Shown: piece after piece, positions 54,084 to 63,569 of the stretch
Layout: each line of letters begins with the position of its first letter
Numbering within the stretch: the stretch's first letter is position 1
NCBI GenBank assembly: GCA_003116975.1
Contig: BGKB01000038.1
Location: 248,001-312,000, forward strand
Reading direction: 5' to 3'
Origin: Aurantiochytrium sp. KH105
Taxonomy: Eukaryota; Sar; Bigyra; Thraustochytrida; Thraustochytriidae
DNA: 64,000 nt
Notes under the pieces: model-generated
What the model was told of the DNA's origin: nothing
Seen by the model: the letters and a program-made list of their open reading frames with translations, nothing else
The model's database searches: none
Translations under genes and position numbers: made by a program

Positions 54084-55363
54084 CTTGCGGTGTTTTGATG
54101 ACGATGCGAAGAGCGAGGCGAGACACTGTAGCCGACGGTGGCGCCACCGCTGTGTTCTCTGCTGACGAACCGACAAGGTAGTGCTACGTCGACCTTGCGG
54201 CCGAGCCTACGTGTGACCAGCCAGCGAGGGCCCGAAGAACAGAAAATGTGCCAGGGCTCAAAGCCCTCGTCCGTCGTCTGCTTGCCTCTCTCGCCCCGCG
54301 CACGCCTGCGCGAGCGCGGGCCCTCGCGCTTGGAGTTCAAGTGGAGAAGACGAACACCTTTTGTGCAGCCGCTGGAGGCCTTGGAAAGCAGCCTTCGCTC
54401 GAGTGAGCTTGCTTATCCCCTCTTTCTTTAGGGGCGCTCCTCCCAATAAGCGTACGAAAACTGACACTTTGAGCGAAAGCTAGCCTTTTCTTCAGTCTTG
54501 CGCATCGATCGATATGCCCGTTGAGCAAGCCTTCGAACTTGACTTTTACTCTGCTTGCTTTTACTGTTATAAAATTTTTGTTTTTGCCCCCTTTTTCCTC
54601 TTTTCCTGGCGCAAACTTCTTGATTTTCTTTCCTGCCACCGCTCGCAACGTTTGTTCGTTTGAGAACGTTGTTTGCTCTTCTTGACTATTTGTTTTACCT
54701 TGTTTTGCTGTGCTTTGCTTTGCTCGTAATTTGATCGTCGATGTCGATGCTTTGAACGACTGCTTGGGAACAGTGGCTTTGCCTACAAGCGTATGCACGC
54801 AAAGGGAAGAATCTGAAGATCAGGGAGATAGTTACTACACGCATTTCCTGTCAGGGTGCGGTATACTTTTCAACGAGATGGCTTACTTTCAATGAGGGCC
54901 TTACTTCTTGCTGAGGCTCACCAGTCAACATTAACGTAGTGAAGATGAGCTTGCGTCTTGGTCGGTCGGTTGGTTGCAGCCGACGACGGTCCGACTGATC
55001 AGTCTCGTGGATGGCTCGCGTGAGATGAACCAACGGCTTTCTGAACAACTCTTTTGCGGCTCTTTTGCGTTCTTCTTCGAGATCTCTCTCTCCAGGCCGA
55101 TCCCAGGGTGATGATGTCTACTGCAACCATAAAAAGAGCACAGGACCGCAAGCCATATGCCCACCAGCAGAGAACTGAAAGAACTCCGCCTGGCCGACGA
55201 CTTACTTGCGACAGAGTATGCAGCGAATGAATGTGCCAAATTATCAATGGGAGCCATGATGGATTGAAGTGAAGGAGAAAGAGGCGCCGCAGCCACGGCC
55301 ACACAATTTCCGAGAAAACGAGAGTGGCCCAATTCTGTATATCCCGTGAAGAGGATCATCTCG
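54084..55363. promoter_or_regulatory. Divergent intergenic region Slo channel/PNPase
   Basis: 1280 bases between divergent starts. The segment 54530-54760 is AT-rich with many TTTTGC-type runs; the remainder is mixed. Several open frames of 70-220 codons lie on the minus strand, but they start without ATG or overlap the PNPase coding region. They show no recognised domain. No RNA gene or repeat array was recognised. Confidence 0.4.
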
Positions 55364-57541
55364 ATGCTCGCGTCGGCGGTGGCGCTGGCGGCGGCAGCAA
55401 CGGCCTCGGTGCGCGTGCGCCCAGGTCTGGCCCGGAGGCTGGCGTCCACGGCGAGCAGTGTTGCTGCCGATGGCTCTGTGCACGTTTGTGCCTCCGCGAC
55501 GCCTGGTGGAGGAGGGACCGCGCCGCTCGAGCTTCGAGCCTTGCAGCCCGCTCTCGGGGCGCGCGCAACAGGGGCGGTCGTGGCACAGCAGGGAGACACG
55601 ATTGTTCACGCAACTTGCGTAGTCGATGAGGCCCCTGAGGAAGCTGTGGACTTTGCGCCAATTACCGTAGTGTATCGCGAAAAAGCTTTCGCTGCAGGCA
55701 AAATAGCGCGCACTTTTACGCGTCGAGAATTTGCTGGCAAGGAGAACGAGATTCTTGCTGCACGCGCCATCGATCGTTCTCTGCGACCCCTTTTCCCTGA
55801 AGGCCTTCAGAATGCCGTACAGATCATTTGCACAGTCTGGGCGGCGGACGGACGTCACGATCCGGAGATTCTTGCGATCAACGCCGCATCGGCAGCCACT
55901 GCACTCGCAAAAATCCCCTGGGACGGCCCGCTTGGTGCTGCGCGAGTGACATCCCTTACGGATCCCTCCCAAAGACTTTTGATGGAGGTGGAAAATGGTG
56001 CAGAAAGCGATACACGAAGGCCCGAACAAGGTACGGGCGACTCGCTCGATCGCGAGAGCACCGAGATCTGCATCAATAGCGCGTCCCCAGAACATCAAGA
56101 CGCGGCTCGTTCGTGGCTCAATCTCACAGTCGCGGGGACTGGCGCATCGGACAAGGTTGTTATGCTCGAGGGCTCTGCTCGCGAGTTGTCGCCGGAAGCT
56201 ATGGTGGCGGCCGTAGACTATGCCCAACCTGAGATTCAAGCAAGCGTTGCGGCGCAAATGGCCCTTGTCGAGACTGTAGCAGACGCAGCCCCCTCAGCAA
56301 GACAGGAAAATTTCAAGGTGACGAGCTTAAATCCGTCTCAGGAAATGCGCGACCTTGCGCGAAAGATCGCAGAAGAGCTTGTACACGTTATTTTCACCGT
56401 TCCACACAAGACGAAGCAAGAGAGAGGCAAGGCTCAAGTAGCCTTTTGGAAGGTGGCGAGCGAGCGACTTGAGGCTGTGTGTGCAAGCGCAGATTTTGCT
56501 GACGCTGGCGACGAGTCGATGCAAAACATTGCCCTTCATGATGTGTTGCGCGATGGCATTGCGCGTGCGGCGCTTGGCAAAACGCATGGCCGACCTCTTC
56601 GGATCGATGGAAGAGGGACGATGGAACTGCGTCCAATCGATGCCGACGTCGATGTGCTGCCCTCGGCGCACGGCTCAGCGGTCTTTTCGCGAGGCGGGAC
56701 ACAGGTCGTCTGCACAGCTACAGTGGGCCCCGCCAAACTGCAAAAGGCAATGCACCCCACTTTGGGGGAGTCAAGGCGGACTCGTGCTATGCTGCAGTAC
56801 GACTTTCCTCCTTATAGCGTGAACCGAACGGGCCGGACCTCGGGAATGAATCGTAGGATGGTGGGTCATGGCAATCTGGCCGAGCGAGGCGTGCTGCCCA
56901 TTCTCGCGCCTGTTTTACATGGTGAAGAAACGTATCCGTTTGCCATTCACATTGGCAGTGAAGTGACCTCATCGGACGGGTCTTCGTCCATGGCGACAAC
57001 TTCGGGCGCCAGTCTGGCCCTTATGGATGCTGGCGTGCCGATTACGCGCCCTGCAGTCGGCGTATCCGTCGGTCTTTTTGTTGACCCGGATGATGCGTCG
57101 TCGTTTTGTACTCCGGTAGACATTCTTGGACTCGAGGACCATTTTGGTGGCATGGACTTTAAGGTTTGCGGAACAGCTCAGGGCCTCACGGCCTTGCAAG
57201 TAGACATCAAGCGCTCCTTTATCACCAAAGACATGCTGCGCATGGCCCTGTGCAGGGGGCACGAAGCACATATAGACCTCATTGACGCCATGTGCTCGAG
57301 TGCTGGGATGCGGGAGCCTCGTCCAGCGCTCAAGTCCAATCATTGGTCCATCGATCGTGTTCACTACCCGCAAGACGTACTTTCGCATCAGGATATCGAC
57401 ACATTGCGGGATATTGAAGACTCCACTGACGTGTACCTGGAGCTCGACGAAGCCGCTCGCGCTCTGACCATCTTTGCTCCCACGCACCAGCGTTCGGCCT
57501 CTGTGCGTCGAATTCTTCAGCGCAAGGGCTTTGTTGCTTGA
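55364..57541 (+). CDS. PNPT1: Polyribonucleotide nucleotidyltransferase (PNPase), mitochondrial, lacking S1
   Basis: 725 residues from ATG 55364; the frame opens earlier only with a GTG. The N-terminus (MLASAVALAAAATASVRVRP, then GLARRLASTASS) is a typical mitochondrial presequence. First RNase PH-like domain: VVAQQGDTIVHATCVVDEAP, then TRREFAGKENEILAARAIDR. An alpha-helical linker follows. Second RNase PH-like domain: RIDGRGTMELRPIDADVDVL and HGSAVFSRGGTQVVCTATVG. The phosphate-binding DGSSSMATTSG (near 538) is intact. The metal ligands equivalent to E. coli Asp486, Asp492 and Lys494 are kept in EDHFGGMDFK. The protein ends about 50 residues into a KH-like region without a GxxG loop (VLSHQDIDTLRDIEDSTDV), and there is no S1 domain. 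It should degrade RNA phosphorolytically in mitochondria, with altered RNA capture. Confidence 0.9.
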   Translation: MLASAVALAAAATASVRVRPGLARRLASTASSVAADGSVHVCASATPGGGGTAPLELRALQPALGARATGAVVAQQGDTIVHATCVVDEAPEEAVDFAPITVVYREKAFAAGKIARTFTRREFAGKENEILAARAIDRSLRPLFPEGLQNAVQIICTVWAADGRHDPEILAINAASAATALAKIPWDGPLGAARVTSLTDPSQRLLMEVENGAESDTRRPEQGTGDSLDRESTEICINSASPEHQDAARSWLNLTVAGTGASDKVVMLEGSARELSPEAMVAAVDYAQPEIQASVAAQMALVETVADAAPSARQENFKVTSLNPSQEMRDLARKIAEELVHVIFTVPHKTKQERGKAQVAFWKVASERLEAVCASADFADAGDESMQNIALHDVLRDGIARAALGKTHGRPLRIDGRGTMELRPIDADVDVLPSAHGSAVFSRGGTQVVCTATVGPAKLQKAMHPTLGESRRTRAMLQYDFPPYSVNRTGRTSGMNRRMVGHGNLAERGVLPILAPVLHGEETYPFAIHIGSEVTSSDGSSSMATTSGASLALMDAGVPITRPAVGVSVGLFVDPDDASSFCTPVDILGLEDHFGGMDFKVCGTAQGLTALQVDIKRSFITKDMLRMALCRGHEAHIDLIDAMCSSAGMREPRPALKSNHWSIDRVHYPQDVLSHQDIDTLRDIEDSTDVYLELDEAARALTIFAPTHQRSASVRRILQRKGFVA

Positions 57542-58476
57542 TTTGTTTGTATAACTTATGTCTGTCATCCCTGGAATGGTGTTCATCCCCTAATTTTGTA
57601 CCGTGGGCAAGATTACCTTTTTACGTACCCACGCCTTGACAAGCATTCGCATACCCCAAGAGAAAGTCTAACTGTGAATAGTATCATTTTTTTCCACAAG
57701 GACCAAGACCATTCTATCCCAGCGATAGTAGAAACTTCATTTGTTGCATCATGCTGTAGGCCCAAAGCCAAGCTAGATGCAGTTTTTGGCAGCGAGAGTT
57801 CTATCTCGGCCAACCAATGTTGTTGATGCGTTAAAAGTTCCGTTGAAAGACTAGTAATGGCGCCACAGTGCCACACACTCACTAATCCCTTGCTACCCAC
57901 TGCACTACCAGTGTCGCAGTCAGTGTCTCTACTAGTGCGAGCTTTAGCGGTACAGTCGTTCGTTCAATTTCGCAATGAATGCTCCACACAAACTGCAGGC
58001 TGTGGGCCTGCATGTGGACAGCGAGCGTCTGGTCACTGCTTGTGTCACTTGGCGCGGCCGAATCCAAGGCCGCGCAGGCCGCTTATGCTAAACCAAAGCC
58101 TGCTCTTCACAGTCCTGAGCCTTGGCTGCCGCGCTTTGCGATGCAATCCATTGCCACCTGGCCGACATTTCGTCCCCGCGATCACTCGAAGCCTGAGACA
58201 CTGCAGTGCTGATTTAAGGCCTACCACGTAAGGCGCGGACCTAAGCCTTCGATGAGTGGAAGGGGAAGGGTGCAGTGCCAGTGCAGGGGCCGCCCACACG
58301 GACACGCAACGGCTCTAGCTCAAGTAATAAGAATAGAATCACGAAAGAGTGAACGTATGCGAGCGATGGTACGCGCCTTGAAGCGTGGCGAAGAAGAGCA
58401 GAAACGGAATGGCAAAGGGCGAAAGGACTGAGTGCGACAACGCGAGCGCTCGAGTCGATCACTCTGCCGAGTAAAA
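57542..58476. other. Intergenic region between PNPase and the CHASE gene
   Basis: 935 bases. The left 300 bases are AT-rich and probably hold the PNPase 3' UTR. The right part is GC-richer with a perfect 8-bp-stem hairpin at 58052-58075 and probably the CHASE gene promoter. I scanned for tRNA T-loops (TTCRANY with pairing arms) and found none that fold. Confidence 0.45.
58052..58075. repeat. Perfect inverted repeat (8-bp stem, 8-nt loop)
   Basis: GCGCGGCC, an eight-base spacer, then GGCCGCGC. It can form a GC-only hairpin in DNA or RNA. It is intergenic, about 400 bases upstream of the CHASE gene start. Confidence 0.75.
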
Positions 58477-59859
58477 ATGACGAGCGGGACACCCGGTGCG
58501 ACGGCCAAAATTGCGCCTGCCAAGGCGGCGCAACAGCGCGAGGCAGATGAATCGAAGAGCAAATCGGGAAGCAAGAATGCCGAAGCCACAAGTTGCTGTA
58601 GCACACCGTTTCGATTGTATGGACAGCTTGCAGCATTCAGAATCGACAATTACTACAAATGGTCTGCAGTTGTGCTCGTCGTTATGTTTGGCATTGCAAT
58701 TTACAGATTCTTTTATGCAAGCCAAGGTGAGCAAGAGATTTCAATGGCAGCATTGGAAAATACAGTGTACGCCATGTCCAAAGTGTTCGCCATGCGTCTG
58801 GAGAAGGACTTGGCGCTCCAATCTCAAGTAGCGAACCTCTGGGCACTTGACGAGGGCATTACCCGTGCCAAGTTCCGTCAGTTCATCATGAGCCCTGCCT
58901 TTGAGCCCGCACTTCAGACCATGAGCGGTATGTCGCTCATCCCGTATGTTTTGAATGCTGATCGTGCGGCATTCGAAGCCCGCGCTGAGACACAGGATCT
59001 CTTGGAAGCCTGCTGCAACTCTACCGTCTACGATAACACCGCAAGCGCTTGCCGAGATAAAGCCGCAACGCTTTGTGAACTGGGAAGATATTCGATCTTG
59101 GAGTCTGTCAATGGATCTCTCGCTCCATCACCAGCGCAGGAAGCTTACGTTGTGGTGGACTACATCGAACCATTCGAGAGCAACGCGGGCGTGCTGGGCT
59201 TCAACCTCGCTTCCAGTGCAACGCGCAAAGAGGCTTGGGAGCAAGCTGTCGACACTGGTTTGGCAGTCTTCACACGAAGAATTCAGCTGGTTCAAAGCAA
59301 TACGAAAGAGTTTGCCTTTCTGGTATGGAAAGCGGTGTTCGAAGGCGAAGTCGAAGGCACGTTTGCCTTCAAGGAGGAGTCTCCCACCAGTGTGCCGCGA
59401 GGAAGTGTAAACGGAGTTTACAAGGCGCAGCAGTTCTTGAGTGGAGCCATGGCCATCTTTGGGACGTCAGAGCTCGCTAACCTCGACATCTTTCTCTTTG
59501 ACACGCTTGCGCCAGCGGGCCAGCAATTTCTCGCAGTGTATTCGGAGTCACTAGGTGATCCTCTTACGCTCGCAACGACATTTGAAGAATACACTCCAGA
59601 GGATATTGTTGGTGAATTTGGAACGATCCAGCGCACCATTAACATCTCAGGCGCCGATGCAGAAATGATGCTTGTCGTCCGTCCGAACGAAGCCTTCTTC
59701 CGCGAAAAGGCTAGCGACGCACCACAAAACCTTCTCATTTGGTCGATGCTTCTCATCTTGGCCTCGCAGGCTGAGCGTCATCTTGGTTATCTCGCAGCCA
59801 TTGCAAATCGAGCGAGAATGCTCAACGTACAGGCCATAAGTAAGCGACTCTCGAGCTAA
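58477..59859 (+). CDS. CHASE-domain membrane protein without an output domain
   Basis: 460 residues from ATG 58477 (MTSGTPGATAKIAPAK); the frame upstream starts with GTG only. A Lys/Ala-rich cytosolic N-terminus precedes a transmembrane helix near 62-81 (WSAVVLVVMFGIAIYRFFY). A large extracytoplasmic domain (about 85-410) reads as CHASE, the ligand-sensing module of cytokinin receptors and some adenylyl cyclases. Markers are LTRAKF-like ITRAKFRQFIMSPAFEPALQ, MSLIPYVLNADRAAFEARAE, VVVDYIEPFESNAGVLGFNL and FVLVW-like KEFAFLVWKAVFEGEVEG. A short hydrophobic segment (LLIWSMLLILASQ, about 421-433) follows, then only 27 residues to the TAA stop. No histidine kinase, cyclase or GGDEF domain follows in any nearby frame. 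Either a truncated sensor or a CHASE-only partner; ligand unknown. Confidence 0.68.
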   Translation: MTSGTPGATAKIAPAKAAQQREADESKSKSGSKNAEATSCCSTPFRLYGQLAAFRIDNYYKWSAVVLVVMFGIAIYRFFYASQGEQEISMAALENTVYAMSKVFAMRLEKDLALQSQVANLWALDEGITRAKFRQFIMSPAFEPALQTMSGMSLIPYVLNADRAAFEARAETQDLLEACCNSTVYDNTASACRDKAATLCELGRYSILESVNGSLAPSPAQEAYVVVDYIEPFESNAGVLGFNLASSATRKEAWEQAVDTGLAVFTRRIQLVQSNTKEFAFLVWKAVFEGEVEGTFAFKEESPTSVPRGSVNGVYKAQQFLSGAMAIFGTSELANLDIFLFDTLAPAGQQFLAVYSESLGDPLTLATTFEEYTPEDIVGEFGTIQRTINISGADAEMMLVVRPNEAFFREKASDAPQNLLIWSMLLILASQAERHLGYLAAIANRARMLNVQAISKRLSS

Positions 59860-60482
59860 AAGTTTACCTGAGGAGCAAAACAAAGCGCGACGCGCAACGG
59901 AGAAAATATAAATTTGATGCAAGTGAGAAACAAGGTCATGAGGGAGACACCCTGTGCTAGAAGTCTCGTTACATTCTAGAGAAGAATCCAAGTATTTTGG
60001 TCTTGAAGTTGCTGGAGGGCAGGTCTGTCCGCTGGTCTGCTTGGGGTGTTCCAAGGGCCAAACGGAGGAGCGGTCACAGCCAGAGCAGAGCTCGAGTCTA
60101 CTACCGACACAAGCTATGTTCCGAACGCGAACGAACACGACAGGCAACGCGTTAAGGAAAGAACGTGATGAGACATTTCTCGTCCGTTTGTTTCTACCCT
60201 TTCCCATTCACAAGTTGATTGTGAATCCAACAAACCTTTCGAACGCGCGCACAATGCCTTCGGAGGCTTTTTAGATCGGATACACGTTGGAAGTCTGATG
60301 CTCATGTGAACTTCAGAAAAACTCATGCCGAGAGCGATGGTAGGCTTTCGTTCGGCTGAATAGTATTGTTCTAAAAGAAAAGAGTCTCACAAAAGCAATG
60401 TCAAGTTCGATTCTCTTGGCAAAGTGTTTTTAAAACAATAAATAATGGAAGCAGCTCGCTCGCTTGTAGGACTGTTCTGTCT
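59860..60482. other. Convergent intergenic region after the CHASE gene
   Basis: 623 bases between convergent stops. It contains an AATAAA on the plus strand near 60439, and AT-rich sequence at 60340-60460. No continuation of the CHASE protein into a kinase or cyclase domain could be found on the plus strand. Confidence 0.45.
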
Positions 60483-61211
60483 CTACCGGATGAGTCGCCG
60501 GAAAACAAAGCTTAGCAAAAAGAGACAGCACAGGACAAAATAGAAATCCTCGAAAAGAGAAAGCGGCGTTCGAGGGGGATAAACAAGAAGACCTTCTTGT
60601 GTACTATACAGTGGCGGGTTCCAGGTGATAGGACTCTCCCCAGTTTGATCCTGTACGAATTTGAGAAGACCAAGGAGGTCGTGGTGGTCACCGGGATACA
60701 AGCTCGTTTTCCCCTCTTCGTTGAGATGAAGGAGAACAGGGAATGCTTTGGGAAGTGCATTGCCTGGCGCAATACCCGATCGCCGGCCTTCAATGCCAAC
60801 AAATACAACATGCGGAAAGGCACGCGCCGCGCCGGTCACGAGGGGCGCGAGTGTGTTTGCAAAGTGATTTTCTGGCAAATAAGCAAAGATGATGCATTCT
60901 CCAAAGAGCCTCGCCTCACTTCTGTCTCTGACCTGCACGATAAGGTCTGAGGATTTGTTTCCAACGATAAAGACGAGCTCGCGGCCCTCCTCGTCGTCAA
61001 GAGCCTGCCACTCCTCGGTGACGGCTACGTCGTTTCGCCATGTCGGGGGGCACTCTTCTTCGTCCACGTCCACTGGGCACTCGTACCGAATATCTACGGC
61101 CGCGCTGCTCCCGAGGCCCAGAGCGGCGCCGCGCGCTCCCTCCTTCCCCTCTTCCTCGCCGCCGTCAGTGGCCCCCTCGACGACGACGCGCCTTCGCATC
61201 ATGGCGTCCAT
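60483..61211 (-). CDS. TXNDC15-like membrane-anchored thioredoxin-fold protein
   Basis: About 242 residues from the ATG at 61211 (MDAMMRRRVVVEGATDGG). The frame remains open to 61319 through a GCATC repeat that generates extra Met codons, so the exact start is uncertain. A predicted thioredoxin-fold region spans about 85-200 (LFGECIIFAYLPENHFANTL, then RAFPHVVFVGIEGRRSGIAP, then LPKAFPVLLHLNEEGKTSLY). It is followed by PPRTPLSLFEDF and a C-terminal transmembrane helix (YFVLCCLFLLSFVFRRLIR). This order, including the Pro-Leu-Ser segment right before the tail anchor, parallels animal TXNDC15, a ciliary transition-zone-associated protein. No CxxC redox motif is present, only a single Cys (GEC). 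A substrate-binding rather than redox role is therefore likely. Assignment from memory of motif order; moderate confidence. Confidence 0.5.
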   Translation of the reverse strand: MDAMMRRRVVVEGATDGGEEEGKEGARGAALGLGSSAAVDIRYECPVDVDEEECPPTWRNDVAVTEEWQALDDEEGRELVFIVGNKSSDLIVQVRDRSEARLFGECIIFAYLPENHFANTLAPLVTGAARAFPHVVFVGIEGRRSGIAPGNALPKAFPVLLHLNEEGKTSLYPGDHHDLLGLLKFVQDQTGESPITWNPPLYSTQEGLLVYPPRTPLSLFEDFYFVLCCLFLLSFVFRRLIR

Positions 61212-61613
61212 CGCACCGGGTGGGTTTGCTTTGCCATCATGGTTCACATCGCATCGCATCGCATCGCATCGCATCATCATTTTTTTTTTCAAATTCCAGC
61301 CTGCCCACCGCCGCCGCACAACGCAAATGTATACAGCCTATCAGCGCAAGGGGTCACCGCGCAAGTCTTGGCGGAAAGATCTCGTGAAGCCGCAGCTTAT
61401 CGCCTGTCAGCCGCCGAAAAAAGAGACGTAGAATACCCGCTCAGGTCGGTCCGGACGGTGTGTACTCTTCGCACGTGGAGTAGATGCAGGTGCAGTCTGC
61501 GCTCGTTTACGCGGTGTCCACACCAGGCCAGCAAATCTGCAAATCGTCGGGGCCGCGGCGCTCGAGGCCACGACGCGAACGAGGAGAGCGATTCGGAGAG
61601 TAAGAGCAGCAGT
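61212..61613. promoter_or_regulatory. Divergent intergenic region TXNDC15-like/MFS transporter
   Basis: 402 bases between the chosen starts. It contains the GCATC array and a T10 run (about 61280-61290). Both genes' frames remain open through parts of it, so the true starts could lie further apart or overlap. Confidence 0.4.
61248..61280. repeat. Pentanucleotide array (GCATC)n
   Basis: Five to six GCATC units followed by ATCATCAT and a T-run. On the minus strand it produces repeated Met and Arg-Cys-Asp-Ala codons. Confidence 0.88.
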
Positions 61614-63230
61614 ATGGCCGACGACCTCCGCGTGGGCTTTGGAACCGGCCGCGGGAATGAGAGCGACGTAGGCCTGGGACGGGGACCAGAACCGGGCCCA
61701 GTGGGCGACGCCCATGTCGAGGACGCCAAGGACGGCGTCCTCGCAATTCATGGGGAAAGGCAGCCGAGTTATGTGCACGACCACGATGCTCATGTGTCGT
61801 GGTATGTGCGGGTGCAATACGCACTGCCTTCGCTGGGCCTTGCCGCAGTGCAGGTGATGATGTCCACCTTTGTGCCAAAGTTCTATACGGATAATCTGCA
61901 CGTGTCGTTGTCTGTGCTGGGGTACCTGTCGCTCGGCTCGCTCGTCTTTGACGCGATCACTGACCCTGTCGTTGGATTCTTGAGCGATTTCACGCGTTCG
62001 CGCTGGGGCCGACGGCGGCCATGGATCTTTGCGGGCGGCCTGTACCTTGCCGCCTGCATCTTTGGCATTCTCGCGCCGCCCTATGGCTTGAGCGAAAACC
62101 AGCTTGTAATTTGGGCTTGCGTCTTCGTTATGAATATTATGATGGCGTCTACCATCACTCGCGTGCCTTGGTACGCGTTGGGGATGGAATTGACGCATCT
62201 ACATGACGAAAAGACCTCCGTCTTTGCCACGCGCGAGGCCATGTACATTGTGGGCTCCATCTTTGGCGCAGGTCTGCCTCTGGCCATCAACTTCTTTATG
62301 GGCGACGTTGAGTCGGACGAGGATCAACGTGACCAATATGTTATTTTGGGCATCCTCATTGGCATCGTAACAGCAGTGTCAAACGTCTCTTGCGCCATTG
62401 AAGTCAAAGAAAGAAGGTACCACTTGATTCCAAAACACCCCCGAGGTACCTCTATCGCTATGATGTATGGTCTCAGTTCTCTCCTTCGTAACTATGCGCA
62501 CCTAATTCACGACCTTTCTCGCTACAAGCCAGCTCGTGCCTTGCTACTTTCAGCATCGGTGTACGGCGCGGCAACATACACGGGAGCATTCTTTTTTTCA
62601 TACTATGTGGACTACGTGGTGGACGCCCGCGATTATTTGGAGATCATTCTCATCATCTACATTGTCACAGCGATTGCTTGCATTCCGCTCTGGGTATGGC
62701 TTGCGAAGCGATACGAGAAAATCAGCATGGCCAGATTGGCAATGTTGATCCAAAGTATCGTACTCACGGGGTGTTTCTTTTTTGTCCGCGAAGGAGATAT
62801 TGCGCGCTTCCAAGGCGCTGTAGTCTTGGCGGGCATTGGCTTCGGCGGATATGCTGCGTTGCGCGCAAGTCTCATTAGCGACCTTTCCGATGTGGACGAG
62901 TGGAACCAGGAAATCAGGACACATGTGCGTCGCGAGGGCGGAATCCAGGGACTTTTTGATCTCAATTCCAAGACGCTTTCGGCCATTTTCACGGGACCCG
63001 CGCTCGTGCTTCTTGGCGAGCTTGGCTACGTGCCCAACACGGCCCAGAACTACGAGAGCAAGCTTTTCATTCGCTCCATGTATACTTTGTTTCCAGGGAT
63101 TCTTGGGCTTGTTTCGATCGCAATGTTGTCGTCCTATGATCTCACGCGCGAAGAGCATAGTCGTCGAAAGCGTGAGTGGGGCCGTAAACGCCAGGCATCA
63201 CAACGCGAAGAACAACAAGTGGCGGCCTAG
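61614..63230 (+). CDS. GPH/MelB-family (MFS_2) sugar- or lipid-cation symporter
   Basis: 538 residues from ATG 61614 (MADDLRVGFGTGRGNE); the frame is open back to 61239, but that stretch is repeat-derived. About twelve transmembrane helices. The family signature near residue 105-130 is clear (SLVFDAITDPVVGFLSDFTR followed by SRWGRRRPWIFAGG), the cation-binding helix and loop of glycoside-pentoside-hexuronide symporters, MFSD2 lysolipid carriers and related proteins. WYALGMELTHLHDEKTSVFA and SLISDLSDVDEWNQEIRTHV are further typical segments. It should couple substrate uptake to Na+ or H+; sequence alone does not tell sugar from lysophospholipid. Basic/Gln-rich C-terminus (RKREWGRKRQASQREEQQ). 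Confidence 0.85.
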   Translation: MADDLRVGFGTGRGNESDVGLGRGPEPGPVGDAHVEDAKDGVLAIHGERQPSYVHDHDAHVSWYVRVQYALPSLGLAAVQVMMSTFVPKFYTDNLHVSLSVLGYLSLGSLVFDAITDPVVGFLSDFTRSRWGRRRPWIFAGGLYLAACIFGILAPPYGLSENQLVIWACVFVMNIMMASTITRVPWYALGMELTHLHDEKTSVFATREAMYIVGSIFGAGLPLAINFFMGDVESDEDQRDQYVILGILIGIVTAVSNVSCAIEVKERRYHLIPKHPRGTSIAMMYGLSSLLRNYAHLIHDLSRYKPARALLLSASVYGAATYTGAFFFSYYVDYVVDARDYLEIILIIYIVTAIACIPLWVWLAKRYEKISMARLAMLIQSIVLTGCFFFVREGDIARFQGAVVLAGIGFGGYAALRASLISDLSDVDEWNQEIRTHVRREGGIQGLFDLNSKTLSAIFTGPALVLLGELGYVPNTAQNYESKLFIRSMYTLFPGILGLVSIAMLSSYDLTREEHSRRKREWGRKRQASQREEQQVAA

Positions 63231-63569
63231 CCGGACATTGCGCATGTTAAATGGACCATGTGTTTTCTTTATTTCTTCAGACCTTGCTATTTGCCTTTGG
63301 AACGGCAGATTATAAGAAAAAGGGAGAAATGTTGACGAAAAGAAGAAGCTGAGTCTTTTCATGCGCAAGGAAAAGTTCTGACAAAGGAATAACAAGAAAA
63401 AGAGTTTACAGTCGAAGTGAAATTAGATCTTGATGCGCAAGTTGAAAAGCGAGCACGTTCTGGAGCGTTTGATTTTTGTTTGCTCTCAATGGAAAGAGAA
63501 GAGAAGAGAAGAAGAGAAATGATAAGCAAGAAAATTGAGCGGATTCTAACATTCAGCACATTGAGCGAA
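63231..63569. other. Convergent intergenic region
   Basis: 339 AT- and GAA-rich bases between convergent stops, with a purine-rich AGAGAAGAGAAGAAG run near 63493-63516. Nothing else is visible; presumably two 3' UTRs. Confidence 0.5.

Noticed and set aside
54337-54798. 153-codon Lys-rich minus-strand frame
   Set aside because: Begins with GTG, composition follows the AT-rich repeats, no recognised domain.
55244-56257. 337-codon minus-strand frame over the PNPase 5' end
   Set aside because: Antisense to a clearly conserved enzyme; shadow of codon bias.
59837-60480. Possible splice donor and further exons of the CHASE gene
   Set aside because: GTAAGC is present, but no downstream plus-strand frame resembles a kinase, cyclase or any signalling domain before the convergent gene.
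61239-61613. N-terminal extension of the MFS transporter from an upstream ATG
   Set aside because: The extra 125 residues come from the GCATC repeat, a T-run and GC-rich sequence without a hydrophobic or conserved segment; the ATG at 61614 fits better.
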